Source: Histomonas meleagridis (Eukaryota > Parabasalia > Tritrichomonadida > Dientamoebidae). Taken from it: a DNA stretch of 64,000 nucleotides. Both the position numbers and the translations under genes were made by a program. The DNA is taken from the NCBI GenBank assembly GCA_020186115.1, contig WSYJ01000025.1:310001-374000 (forward strand), written 5' to 3'. The notes under the pieces are model-generated. The model saw only the letters and a list, made by a program, of their open reading frames with translations, did not search any database and was not told the DNA's origin. This document shows positions 1 to 8,836 of this stretch, piece after piece; positions within the stretch are counted from its first letter, which is position 1, and each line of letters opens with the position of its first letter.

Positions 1-43
1 GCATTTGCTGAAGCAGAATCGGCAACGATAGACTTCCATCCAT
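1..43 (-). CDS. 5' end of a leftward gene, cut by the window edge
   Basis: An ATG on the minus strand at 43-41 opens a frame that stays open to the window edge (MDGSLSLPILLQQM). The support is a TCACTCT element on the same strand at 65-59, which fits the trichomonad initiator consensus TCAYWYT at the usual short distance from a start codon. The coding part is too short to identify. A plus-strand reading of the same bases ends in a stop near position 45, so the opposite orientation is not excluded. Confidence 0.4.
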   Translation of the reverse strand, partial: MDGSLSLPILLQQM

Positions 44-58
44 AACTGCTGGTACGAT

Positions 59-65
59 AGAGTGA
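59..65 (-). promoter_or_regulatory. Initiator (Inr)-like element
   Basis: TCACTCT on the minus strand matches TCAYWYT, the core promoter element known from Trichomonas vaginalis. It lies about 16-20 nt before the minus-strand ATG at 43. A CTATCGT sequence lies just inside the inferred transcript. Confidence 0.4.
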
Positions 66-548
66 AATTTTTAATTGAATAGTTTACTCATAAGAATGGA
101 AAACATGAATATTTCAAGTACTGATTTATTAGCAAGTTTCAAGTGCTATTAAAAAATATTTATCACCTTATGAAAACTTCATAAAGATCAATTGGTTTCT
201 TCCTGTATTTAGTATCAGTGGGTTTGGAGATGTTTGTTGAATTTATTGACCAATAGTAATCTTCTGATGTTTTCATCTTCAATAAAATCTATGCCAAATG
301 AATCACCATTATCTGAGAAATCATATTCAGATGAAAATACATTCATATGATTTTTTTAAGTAGATCAATTGTATTCTGAACAAATTTATATCAATCCTTA
401 TTATCTCAAAATCATTAATGATTTGATAATTTTCTGGTAAAATGCATTTAATTCTTATCGTCTTACACATTTCAACGATTCAGGATCGTAGATTTAATGT
501 GTAAAAGTTGCAGCTGTAATAAAACATGTTTTAAATTTTTGTTTTTAT
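66..548. other. Spacer with a possible short BspA-tail relic
   Basis: No intact gene is visible. On the minus strand at about 270-345 a short frame reads GDSFGIDFIEDENI, which resembles the acidic C-terminal tail of the BspA-like protein encoded at 14767-17415 (EDPFAEDFKE). No membrane segment or leucine-rich repeat was recognised around it, so the relic is only a weak suggestion. Confidence 0.2.
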
Positions 549-881
549 TTAACATATTGAATCTTCAAGTGTTGAACTAATACTTCCAAATAATTGTGAA
601 ACTGTTTTGATAAACTGACGAACTGATTCACGTGAGTTTTCGAGTGTTTCTTCCATAACAGGTGTATAATATGGTGCTTGTTCAAAGAGATCTTCGAGAT
701 TTTGTGAAAAGTTATTTGTGATTTCTATTGTTGTTTGGGCAGCCCTTGGTTCAAAAAGAACTTTTGAGCTTGACAACAAGTTTTTAGTTCCTAAAAGCAC
801 ATTTTCTTTGTAGAGTTTGCGGTCTTCTTCCAGCATTCCTATCTGTTGACAAGAATTCAAAAAGTCGAAAAATGTTGACAT
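549..881 (-). CDS. Small unrecognised helical protein (110 aa)
   Basis: I do not recognise this protein. The frame encodes a soluble, mostly helical polypeptide beginning MSTFFDFLNSCQQIGMLEED, with no signal peptide or membrane segment. A start eight codons further upstream is not ATG-supported and would fall inside the oppositely oriented VPS16 gene. With ATG at 881-879, the start codon is separated by one base from the VPS16 ATG at 883 on the other strand. Ordinary codon composition and a continuous frame suggest a real gene. The size and helical character would suit a small trafficking or adaptor subunit, but that is only a guess. Confidence 0.5.
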   Translation of the reverse strand: MSTFFDFLNSCQQIGMLEEDRKLYKENVLLGTKNLLSSSKVLFEPRAAQTTIEITNNFSQNLEDLFEQAPYYTPVMEETLENSRESVRQFIKTVSQLFGSISSTLEDSIC

Positions 882-882
882 A

Positions 883-3114
883 ATGAGAAGCACCAAGAAA
901 ATCAAAGAAGACTGGAATTATTTTTGTGATACGCCCTACGTTCTGAAAAAACTTTTCCCTAATATTAGCAATTTTGATATATATTCGTTAGTTCCAAATA
1001 TAAATTGTGGCTGCTTCATCAAATTAAATCAATATACAAAATATTTTGAAGTTTATAATAGCGCAAGGAAGAGAATTCTTACATCCAAATGTAATTTCCA
1101 GGTTGAAAATATTCTCACTATTTTTTGGTGTCAAAATTGTGATGTTGGAATCTTATTCCAAAATGGAGATATAACAATTACATCTCTTCATAATGAAACA
1201 ATTTCTCAAATTCATTCGCCTGATGGAAGTACTGTTCTTTCATATCAATCTGTTCCAAATGGAATTGGATTTTATTCAAAATCCAAACAATTCTATTTTT
1301 TTAATTCATCAACATTTTCAATTGAACAATATGCCAAATGTGAAAGTTATGGTATACCTTCAACCTTTACCTTTTATGCAGGAAAATTTTATACAATTTT
1401 TAGTAATGGGTCTTTAGTAATGATTGATCGAACAATTTGTAAACATTTTTATGTTCTTAACTTCATTCCAGATACTCTTCATGTTTCGCCAGATGAATCG
1501 TATATAGCAGCACGTTCTTCAACATACATTGCTTTGATTCCAATTGATGGACAACATGATGAAATTTTAAAATGGAAAATAAACTCATCATCTTTTGCAT
1601 GGGCTACTAGTGATTCATTTCTAATTATTTCTAATTCAAAACTTTGTTTATTAAGCACTACAAAACAATATAAAGAAATGTACCCATTTTTAACCGCCAA
1701 AAGCCTCATTGAATATGACGGTTATATTCAAATCATGAGTGATTCAGATGTTTACATTTTTCAAAAAGTTCCCGATTCAATAATTGAAGTCATTGAGAAC
1801 AAAGACGTTAAACTTTTAACGGAAGCTTTATTACAATATCGACAAAAATCAACAAACTCATATAAGATCATCCAAAGTATTATTGATGTTTCTGATGTCA
1901 CATCTCTTATCTTAGATGCAGCGTCTGAACTTTTAGATCCATTTTCACAAGAATATTTATTTGAAATTGTATCTTTTATAAACATTTGTACATTTGATCT
2001 TCAAATGGAAAAATATCTTAAGCTCCTAAATCAAACGAGATTAGTTAACACATTAACATCAGAAAATATTGGGTTTATTGTCACCACAAAAACAATCAAC
2101 AAAATTGGAATCGAATTTTTCATTGAAATCTTAACAAATTTACGACTTTATGATATTGCAATTGAGCTTAGCAAAATATATAATTTGGATCAAGCTAAAG
2201 TTATTGAGCATTGGGCATTCACAATGATATTATTACATGGCAACAAATCAATAAATAAAATCATTGAAAAACTCCGAAAATATCCGAAAATTAATTATTA
2301 CAAAATCACAAAATTTGCCCAAAATTCGCATATTAACAAAGGAAATCTTTTGTTATTAAGTGATAACATTAATGATCCATTCAAACAAATAACATTTTTG
2401 ATTGATATTAATTATGGAAACCCATTAAGCATAGCAACATCTTTAAAAGATGGCGATTCGATATTACGTATAATTTATTCATATAAATATAAATCGAATA
2501 AAAATGATTTTTTAACATTTATAAACACAACTAATGAAGGCGCAAATGTTTATTCATTAGTTCGTAAATATATAAAATTGAAATTTTTCGGTGACATCGA
2601 ATCTTTTGATAAAAAACAATTTTATATTTTATCAATCATCGATAAAATGAATAAAAAAGATTTTTGGAATAACAATGAGCATTTGAAATCTTTAGTAAAA
2701 TTGACCCCGAATTCTTTATCATTAAATTGTTTTAACGATATAATAAATGAACAAATGGATATAATTAATAGCATTAAAAGTAATTTAAATGAGCCAACAT
2801 CAACAAGAAAAATAATCGAAAACGCAATAAAAGATAAAAAATTCGATTACGCATTGATGTTGTCGAAGAAATTTAAGTTGTCAAACCATTTCTTCGCAAT
2901 GATAACTGCATTAGTGTTGGCAAAGAATAAAATGTGGATCGAGTTCCAAGTGATGGAACAATCGCAGCATCATTTGAAAGAAGAAGAATACGCAAAAATA
3001 TGTTTGGACGAAGAAAATTTAGAATTAGCATTAAAATACGCTAAAGGTATTTTGCCGATTGAAAAAAGAAATAAGTTTTATATGGAAAATGATCTCGGAG
3101 AATATGTAATGTGA
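883..3114 (+). CDS. VPS16: VPS16, core subunit of HOPS/CORVET tethering complexes
   Basis: The 743-residue product matches VPS16 along its length. The N-terminal region (about 1-300) has the VPS16 beta-propeller pattern: a DWN segment near residue 10, a repeat around LTSKCNFQVENILTIFWCQN, and glycine-poor strands. From about residue 300 it becomes the helical C-terminal half, with the family-like LILDAASELLDPFSQEYLFEI segment. VPS16 scaffolds the class C core of HOPS and CORVET, which tether endosomes and lysosomes before fusion, and it binds the SM protein VPS33 through its C-terminal helices. VPS33 is encoded on the same strand 2.4 kb downstream. The first ATG fits because the DWN motif follows directly. 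A UAAA element immediately follows the stop. Confidence 0.85.
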   Translation: MRSTKKIKEDWNYFCDTPYVLKKLFPNISNFDIYSLVPNINCGCFIKLNQYTKYFEVYNSARKRILTSKCNFQVENILTIFWCQNCDVGILFQNGDITITSLHNETISQIHSPDGSTVLSYQSVPNGIGFYSKSKQFYFFNSSTFSIEQYAKCESYGIPSTFTFYAGKFYTIFSNGSLVMIDRTICKHFYVLNFIPDTLHVSPDESYIAARSSTYIALIPIDGQHDEILKWKINSSSFAWATSDSFLIISNSKLCLLSTTKQYKEMYPFLTAKSLIEYDGYIQIMSDSDVYIFQKVPDSIIEVIENKDVKLLTEALLQYRQKSTNSYKIIQSIIDVSDVTSLILDAASELLDPFSQEYLFEIVSFINICTFDLQMEKYLKLLNQTRLVNTLTSENIGFIVTTKTINKIGIEFFIEILTNLRLYDIAIELSKIYNLDQAKVIEHWAFTMILLHGNKSINKIIEKLRKYPKINYYKITKFAQNSHINKGNLLLLSDNINDPFKQITFLIDINYGNPLSIATSLKDGDSILRIIYSYKYKSNKNDFLTFINTTNEGANVYSLVRKYIKLKFFGDIESFDKKQFYILSIIDKMNKKDFWNNNEHLKSLVKLTPNSLSLNCFNDIINEQMDIINSIKSNLNEPTSTRKIIENAIKDKKFDYALMLSKKFKLSNHFFAMITALVLAKNKMWIEFQVMEQSQHHLKEEEYAKICLDEENLELALKYAKGILPIEKRNKFYMENDLGEYVM

Positions 3115-3494
3115 ATTAATAAAATGTTTTTATCTCATTATTTTGAATTTATTAGATTAAAATGAAGAAAATCTTCACAAACAAAAATCGCACAAGTTAA
3201 TTTGTCATTGTTTTGTTTTTTATAAATAATAGTAGGGATTTATATCGATTAGTCGATCTATTGTTACATTTAAAATATTTATTTAATATAATTAATCTTT
3301 TATTTTTTTTTTTTATACTTGCTTACATAATTTCTATTTCAAATAACTTGAATAATTTTCAAATATTGTTTTAAATATACAGTAACATAGAAATTGTTTT
3401 ATGTGTTGTAGCATTTTTCACAAATGTAAACATGAATTATTGCTTTTATTTGGTGTTCTGTGTTGTACAAAAAACGTTAAAAATCATAAAATCG
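3115..3494. other. AT-rich intergenic spacer
   Basis: This stretch holds the UAAA element just after the VPS16 stop, a poly-T run near 3300, and the upstream region of the next gene. I see no coding, RNA or repeat signal in it. Confidence 0.5.
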
Positions 3495-3501
3495 TCACTT
3501 T
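3495..3501 (+). promoter_or_regulatory. Inr-like element that decides the start of the next gene
   Basis: TCACTTT fits TCAYWYT. Its A (+1) would lie 10 nt before the ATG at 3507. An in-frame ATG at 3432 lies upstream of this element and would add 25 hydrophobic residues unlike the rest of the protein, so 3507 is the better start. Confidence 0.55.
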
Positions 3502-3506
3502 TGAGA

Positions 3507-5363
3507 ATGAACATTCTAGAGTTTCTAGAATCAGCTTCATCAGAAATTATTAAGTCATCAACACAGCCACTCACATCAGAATTTAATGAAAGCATTCTCA
3601 AAATTGGGAGAGAACTTCCAAATTACAGAAAATCTTCGGATTCTCAATTAATTTATAGTGTTATCACATATAAATTTATAAGATTTCTTCAAGAAATAGA
3701 TGCACGCAATATGTTAAATTTTTTTAGTAATCGTAAAGAAGATAAATTACTTCAAATTGCATCTTCAAATTTAAGAGGAATTTTAAAAACTCTCTCTGAC
3801 GAACAAAAATCAATTTGTTCTCGTTGCGGTAGGGAATTTCTTCGTTTTGGTCTCGACAAACAAATTGTTTCTGATTATTCCTTTGATTTTGATATCAAAA
3901 ATTATTTTACCAAACCACAGAAAGAATTTGTTCATCTTATTCTCCCTGAACCAATTCGTAGGTTATTCGAAAGGGTCATTTCTAGTACCAATCCCATTTC
4001 CATAGATGAAGCCACCATACAAATCTTTTCTAATGCCAATCCGAGCACTTCACATCTTTTAGTTTCTGACTGTATTCGTTTTGTTTTTGCCGATCCTCGT
4101 TTTTCATCAGTTCGTACGGAACTCATCAAAAGTATAATTTCTCAATCTCCAAATTCGACACAAATGACGAATTTATTTGAAGTTTGTCTTTCATTATCGC
4201 TTGATATTCTTTCATTATCTAGTGAATATCCCGAAGAACGACATGATACAATTGAATCATTTTTGGAACTTCTTGAAACATATCCAACATTAATTGGATT
4301 TATTGAACGAATTGCATCCGATAATAATGAAATGAAGCTTTCTATCAGCGAAGCCTTATATTATGCAAATGTGAAAAATCCGTTTATTAATTTAGCTTTA
4401 CCTAAACATGAAGAAACTACACCGCACATTGATACGCGTTCAGCCATAACAACGGCGTTACAAAAGATGAAATGGCAAACGAAAGAATCGAAAAACATTG
4501 CAAACGAATTAACTACAATCTTAATCCAAAACATGAAATTATATGAATTCGAAATCCCATTAATCGACAACAAAGATTTTGACATTGTTATGGAATGTTC
4601 TAATGATCAAATCTTATCAGAGTTATGTTATAAAAGTCCATCATTTATGAAGCGGATGATATTTTATATGTCCGATGATTATAATCGAATCATTAAAGTT
4701 CTCGAATTGTTATTAAAGAATCATGAAGATTCAGGAACATTAATATTCTCATCATTATCGAAAACATTAGTTTTGTCGCCGGAATTACTTGAATACATTT
4801 TGCCATTCCTTAAAAACATACCAAAAGATGCCGACTCAACACCTTTCATTCGTTTTCTTTCATATAATTGTGAATGTGATAAAATTTGTGATATTTATTC
4901 GGATATAAATGTGATATTTCCAACTGATGATAAACAAGTAGCACAATTGTTTAAGCAATCATTAACTTGGAAAGATTTGCCTCAATCCGTTTTTTGGTTA
5001 ATTGTGAATTGTGTTTTAGCTAATGGTAGATATAACAAAGCGATTTTTAATGGAATTAAAGCAATTTTACAAAAGATTTATCCAAACGGTTCTAAAATTG
5101 CTTTTATTAATGTGAAAATGATTTTGAGTAAAGTGTTGCCTGGTCCTGAAATTAAACAATTGATTGTGCAAATATTTAATGAGTTTGATACAAATTGGAA
5201 TCCAATTAGGTTTAATTTAGTATTGGATTGGTGCTTTGTTGACTTAGAAAATACAATAAAATTTGTGAAAAAAAATAGAAAAATATTCCAAGCGTTTTTT
5301 AGCTGCTTATCTAGTGAAGATAGAGCTAAATTACCCAACGAAATGTTTGCTATAGATAAATAA
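3507..5363 (+). CDS. Helical-repeat protein, tentatively NELF-B/COBRA1-like
   Basis: The 618-residue product is all-helical and HEAT-like, without signal peptide or membrane segment. Its order of segments recalls negative elongation factor subunit B. After a helical N-terminus comes a stretch resembling the NELF-B passage around a double leucine helix and RAELLMSL (here VRTELIKSIISQSPN). Next is a segment like DPFAINTLALST (here SDNNEMKLSISEALYYANV), followed by a helical C-terminus. NELF-B is part of the complex that stabilises promoter-proximal paused RNA polymerase II. The similarity is by eye and weak, and any large HEAT-repeat protein is an alternative. The gene itself is well supported by length and by the Inr 10 nt before the ATG. 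Its stop codon is part of a UAAATAAA run. Confidence 0.5.
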   Translation: MNILEFLESASSEIIKSSTQPLTSEFNESILKIGRELPNYRKSSDSQLIYSVITYKFIRFLQEIDARNMLNFFSNRKEDKLLQIASSNLRGILKTLSDEQKSICSRCGREFLRFGLDKQIVSDYSFDFDIKNYFTKPQKEFVHLILPEPIRRLFERVISSTNPISIDEATIQIFSNANPSTSHLLVSDCIRFVFADPRFSSVRTELIKSIISQSPNSTQMTNLFEVCLSLSLDILSLSSEYPEERHDTIESFLELLETYPTLIGFIERIASDNNEMKLSISEALYYANVKNPFINLALPKHEETTPHIDTRSAITTALQKMKWQTKESKNIANELTTILIQNMKLYEFEIPLIDNKDFDIVMECSNDQILSELCYKSPSFMKRMIFYMSDDYNRIIKVLELLLKNHEDSGTLIFSSLSKTLVLSPELLEYILPFLKNIPKDADSTPFIRFLSYNCECDKICDIYSDINVIFPTDDKQVAQLFKQSLTWKDLPQSVFWLIVNCVLANGRYNKAIFNGIKAILQKIYPNGSKIAFINVKMILSKVLPGPEIKQLIVQIFNEFDTNWNPIRFNLVLDWCFVDLENTIKFVKKNRKIFQAFFSCLSSEDRAKLPNEMFAIDK

Positions 5364-5391
5364 AAAATGTTTTTAATGCATTTGCATTTGT

Positions 5392-5450
5392 TAACGGTGT
5401 TTCTCTTTTTCAATGGTTAACAAAAGCGATTTTTGTGTGTGGAAACCGTT
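5392..5450. promoter_or_regulatory. Paired Myb-type AACGG sites upstream of VPS33
   Basis: TAACGG occurs on the plus strand at 5392-5397 and CCGTT (AACGG on the minus strand) at 5446-5450, some 40-100 nt before the inferred transcription start of VPS33. YAACGG is the classical Myb recognition core, and trichomonads have an expanded set of Myb-like regulators. Function is inferred. Confidence 0.35.
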
Positions 5451-5490
5451 TGAACTGTTCTCAAAATTGTGAACTATAACGATCACGGCG

Positions 5491-5497
5491 TCACTTT
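5491..5497 (+). promoter_or_regulatory. Inr-like element of VPS33
   Basis: TCACTTT, followed by TCC, lies 17-23 nt before the ATG at 5514 and matches TCAYWYT. The predicted 5' leader is about 21 nt. Confidence 0.55.
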
Positions 5498-5513
5498 TCC
5501 GCAAAATTGAACA

Positions 5514-7343
5514 ATGGCAGGAGCACAGAAGGATACTGTTTTCCAAACAATAATAGATCAAGCAATTAGAGAATTTACTACATTCGGATTCCCTGAAGGT
5601 TCTATTTGTATTATTCCAGAAAATTTCCAAGGAAGAATTAAAAAATTACTTACTCCAACACGTATGAGCCGTACATTTAAACAAGTACTTGATATATCTG
5701 AAGCTAAGGGCTCCAATGGATCTGGAACTCTCGTGTCAATTCTGCCTAACGATCATGAACTCGTTCGAGATGTATGTGAAGCGTTTAAGCTATATCCAAA
5801 ATTCAAAAGAACGATTCTTATCATTCCTATCTATGGTAGGCTTTCACAACTCGCTGTTGAAGAATCAGGGATTGAAAAAGAAATTACAGTTTCCGAATTT
5901 CATGCTGATGTTATCACTCTTGAGAGCTATGAATTTTTAGTACCAGTTCCTCGTTGTTTCAAGCGCGTTTTTGTTGAACATGACATTGATGATCTTACTT
6001 CAATTTCCCGTGCACTCGTCAAAATAGAAATGTTAAATGGAGTTTTTCAGAAAGTCCATACATTTGGGCCAATGTCCGAACGTGTTTACCATATCTTACA
6101 AGAAATGAAAGAACAAATATCCACAAATGCATTTGTTGAACCACCATCGTTTACACATCTTATCATTCTAGATCGAACGTGTGACCTTTATACACCGCTT
6201 ATGACCCAATTCACATACGAAGGCATCCTCGATGAAAACCTTCACACGGACACTGGCATCCTTAAGCTGCCCGAGAACGTCAAGATCCCCGACGCGGAGG
6301 CGCTTCCCCCGACGATAGACCCGAAAGCGATGACGATTACGCTTAATGACAATGATGGAGCATTCCAAGAGATTCGAGGAATGCAATTAAAAGACGCTGT
6401 TGACAAAGTGAGTACTGAGGTATCAGCGATTGGAAAAGTGAAACAAACTTTGAGAGCTGGACTTGATAACAATCAATTTAAAGCGCAGAAGGCAAACGCT
6501 GAGCGTCTTAAACTACTCAAACCACTTCTTACGTTGCATCTTGATCTTATGGATTATCTGGTAAAAATGAAATCAGCTGATCCAGACTTCAAGACAACCA
6601 TTGAATTCGAATACCAAGCACAAATGGGTATTGAGATTGCTCCTCCACTTGCTGACAAATATATGATTCTTGATAAGAATTGGGATGAAGCTGTACGTCA
6701 ATATTGTATATCATGCTTGTACCAGCGTGGCCTTAACGAAAAGGTTCTTGCGAACTTTAGACGTGTTATGATTGAAAGATTTGGTTTCCAAATCTTAGAC
6801 GATCTAGATAACCTTGTGCGTGCCAACCTTGTTCTTGCTAAGATCCCTGCTTACAAGATATTCACTGCAAAACTTCCTACATGGGAACAAACGAACAAAG
6901 CTTTCCACGTAATGACAAATCCAAACGATAAAGACGTTTTTGGCACTTTTTACGATGGCGGTTATGTGCCACTTTTGTGCCGGTTGGTTCAGAGTGCAGT
7001 TCTTGGCGAAATGACAAGAGCTAAAAAGAACGTAATGGCAAAGAATAATACGCCATATACACCACCTGTTGAAAAGAGAAGTTTCTTCAGAAAGTCCGGA
7101 ATTGATAAGTCAACCTCACAGAAAGTAATGATATTTGTCATTGGTGGAATTGTTCCAACAGAAGCCTCAATAATTAGATCAATGGGATTACATCTTTTCC
7201 AAGGAGCTGTTGAGTTCTATATCGGATCAACAGCCATTTTAAACGGAAAAGATTTTGTACATGAAATTTGCCCAACGATAGGAAAAGTGGCAAAGGAAGA
7301 AATGAAGAAAGCTCAAGAGCAGCAACAAGAAAAGAAAAAATAA
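5514..7343 (+). CDS. VPS33: VPS33, SM-family (Sec1/Munc18) subunit of HOPS/CORVET
   Basis: The 609-residue length is typical for SM proteins. The diagnostic VPS33 passage is intact around residues 210-245: ILDRTCDLYTPLMTQFTYEG followed by ILDE, equivalent to the family's DR-DL-TPLATQLTYEGLIDE. The C-terminal third has the SM motif IFVIGGIVPTEASIIR. VPS33 clasps SNAREs and templates their assembly, and it is recruited to HOPS/CORVET by VPS16, whose gene lies just upstream. The protein ends in a lysine/glutamine-rich tail. The stop codon forms part of a UAAA signal. A short block inside the gene (about 6236-6335) is strikingly richer in G and C than its flanks. Confidence 0.88.
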   Translation: MAGAQKDTVFQTIIDQAIREFTTFGFPEGSICIIPENFQGRIKKLLTPTRMSRTFKQVLDISEAKGSNGSGTLVSILPNDHELVRDVCEAFKLYPKFKRTILIIPIYGRLSQLAVEESGIEKEITVSEFHADVITLESYEFLVPVPRCFKRVFVEHDIDDLTSISRALVKIEMLNGVFQKVHTFGPMSERVYHILQEMKEQISTNAFVEPPSFTHLIILDRTCDLYTPLMTQFTYEGILDENLHTDTGILKLPENVKIPDAEALPPTIDPKAMTITLNDNDGAFQEIRGMQLKDAVDKVSTEVSAIGKVKQTLRAGLDNNQFKAQKANAERLKLLKPLLTLHLDLMDYLVKMKSADPDFKTTIEFEYQAQMGIEIAPPLADKYMILDKNWDEAVRQYCISCLYQRGLNEKVLANFRRVMIERFGFQILDDLDNLVRANLVLAKIPAYKIFTAKLPTWEQTNKAFHVMTNPNDKDVFGTFYDGGYVPLLCRLVQSAVLGEMTRAKKNVMAKNNTPYTPPVEKRSFFRKSGIDKSTSQKVMIFVIGGIVPTEASIIRSMGLHLFQGAVEFYIGSTAILNGKDFVHEICPTIGKVAKEEMKKAQEQQQEKKK

Positions 7344-7468
7344 AATGAAAATTATGGTTAACTTTTGGTATTATTTCTTTTTGTTTGTGAACTAAAAAAA
7401 AAATGAAAATTGAAATTTTCAAAATTCATATTTCGAAACTTTTAGAAATGTGCTTTATTTATGAAACC

Positions 7469-7879
7469 TTACTTGGCGCGACCGAGCTTTTGAAGTGCCT
7501 TTTCGCGATTTTGACGTTTCTTTTCGATGAGATTCTTGCGATATTTGTCCATCTTGATTTTTGTGATTACAACATTTGATGGATGAATTGGAATGAAAAC
7601 TGTTTCATTGCTGATCTTTTGCTTGGTAACTGACTCAACATTGATACGCATTGTTGAAAGTTTGACTGCAACAACACGTCCTGTACGCTTCTTCATCTGA
7701 CCTCGAACAACTTCAACTTCATCATCACGACGAATTGGAAGACGCTTGATTCCATATTGTTTTTGCAAATCCTTGCTAAGAGGAGCACTCATTGCGATGT
7801 GCTTTTCTTCCTTGGTGGCATTGAAGAAAGCCTTACGAACTTTGCGTGCTTGAGATGAAACGAATGGATTTGTCTTCAT
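7469..7879 (-). CDS. RPL26: Large-subunit ribosomal protein uL24 (L26)
   Basis: The 136-residue basic protein begins MKTNPFVSSQARKVRKAFFN and contains the RRDDEVEVVRGQMKKRTGRV segment, a KOW motif typical of eukaryotic L26/uL24. Length and both termini match the family. uL24 binds 23S/28S-type rRNA near the nascent-chain exit. The gene is divergent from the bromodomain gene and convergent with VPS33. Upstream on its own strand is CCCTTTT a few bases before the ATG, which resembles the CCTTT (M5) promoter motif of Trichomonas housekeeping genes, plus an AACGATAGG sequence about 40 nt upstream. Confidence 0.95.
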   Translation of the reverse strand: MKTNPFVSSQARKVRKAFFNATKEEKHIAMSAPLSKDLQKQYGIKRLPIRRDDEVEVVRGQMKKRTGRVVAVKLSTMRINVESVTKQKISNETVFIPIHPSNVVITKIKMDKYRKNLIEKKRQNREKALQKLGRAK

Positions 7880-8024
7880 TTAAAAGGGCGATCATGGCCT
7901 GTCAAAACGTAAGCCCTATCGTTCTTTTCACACCATTGAAATTTTGTCGTTCAATTCTGGTATTGATAGATCACATAGAAAAATTTGTATTATATTTTTT
8001 CGGGAACCAAGAGTTTTGAATAAG

Positions 8025-8031
8025 TCACTTT
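8025..8031 (+). promoter_or_regulatory. Inr-like element of the bromodomain gene
   Basis: TCACTTT, followed by TTCGCC, matches TCAYWYT. It lies 45-51 nt before the ATG at 8076, which would give a longer leader than at other genes here. An alternative start signal nearer the ATG (TCATCACC) is possible. Confidence 0.35.
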
Positions 8032-8075
8032 TTCGCCCCAAGGGGGAGGCCTTGTCCGTTTCAACCTCATCACCA

Positions 8076-8813
8076 ATGTCACTTTCTTCATCCCAATGGG
8101 AGAAGTGCATTGATGTAATGAATCAACTCTTCAGTCGGCAGACATCAAAAATGTTCGCACAGCCTGTAAATCCAGTTCGTGATGGATGTCCAAATTATTT
8201 TAAAATTGTTAAAAACCCCATGGATCTTGGAACAGTCATGAAAAAACTAACAGAAAATCAATACAAATCAGTTGCTGAATGGAAAGCAGATGTAAATTTA
8301 GTATGGTCAAATTCGTTATTATACAATTCCAAAAATGTTTTATTAAATTTAATCACAAAGGACTTAAGCGAATTCTTTCAAAAACTTACAGTTAATTTAA
8401 GCGATTCAGTCCTTGCTGGTTGGAATGATCAACTTCAATCACTCCTTCAAGAAATGAATGGAGTAATGCGGGATATGCCTGCAATTGATAAGCGAACGAA
8501 ACAAAAAGCAAAGTCCAAGCCAAAATCAAAACCGCGACCCATTACAGGAACACAAATCAACAAATCTAAACCAAAATTCCAGAAAAAAGATAAAGGCAAA
8601 GTGAAACCGCTTTCTCGTGAGCAATTAGCACAACTGACAAAAGACATAAATTCAATTACTGATGAAGCACAACTCAACAAAATTGGCGAATTGCTAATGG
8701 AAGCAGAAAAAGATGACGAAGACAGAGATAATGATTTAGAGTTTGATTTGAAGACACTCCAACCATCAACACAGCACCTGCTTAAAGGACTTGTAGAAAG
8801 ATTCTTGAGTTAG
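8076..8813 (+). CDS. Single-bromodomain plus NET protein (BET-like)
   Basis: The 245-residue product has a bromodomain at about residues 5-105. It includes the ZA-loop PVNPVRDGCPNYFKIVKNPM and a helix with the YN pair (SNSLLYNSKN) that supplies the acetyl-lysine-binding Asn. A lysine/proline-rich linker follows, then a C-terminal extra-terminal (NET) module (about 175-245) with the signature EFDLKTLQPSTQHLL. Bromodomain plus NET defines BET proteins, which read acetylated histones. Animal members usually have two bromodomains, while protist forms with one are common. The frame is open upstream to about 7944, but the first ATG in frame is at 8076, immediately before the domain. Confidence 0.85.
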   Translation: MSLSSSQWEKCIDVMNQLFSRQTSKMFAQPVNPVRDGCPNYFKIVKNPMDLGTVMKKLTENQYKSVAEWKADVNLVWSNSLLYNSKNVLLNLITKDLSEFFQKLTVNLSDSVLAGWNDQLQSLLQEMNGVMRDMPAIDKRTKQKAKSKPKSKPRPITGTQINKSKPKFQKKDKGKVKPLSREQLAQLTKDINSITDEAQLNKIGELLMEAEKDDEDRDNDLEFDLKTLQPSTQHLLKGLVERFLS

Positions 8814-8836
8814 TGCTGTCAACAAATGTTTGTTTA

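Noticed and set aside
1-45. Plus-strand reading ending in a stop near 45 as the end of a rightward gene
   Set aside because: The reading is only 14 codons long, while the opposite strand has an ATG with a matching Inr at the right distance; the leftward gene is more likely.
3432-3506. Upstream ATG giving 25 extra N-terminal residues to the NELF-B-like protein
   Set aside because: The Inr at 3495-3501 lies downstream of it, 10 nt before the ATG at 3507, and the extra residues look like translated leader sequence.
7944-8075. N-terminal 44-residue extension of the bromodomain protein
   Set aside because: The frame has no ATG before 8076; the first codon would be TTG, and the sequence overlaps the promoter and Inr.
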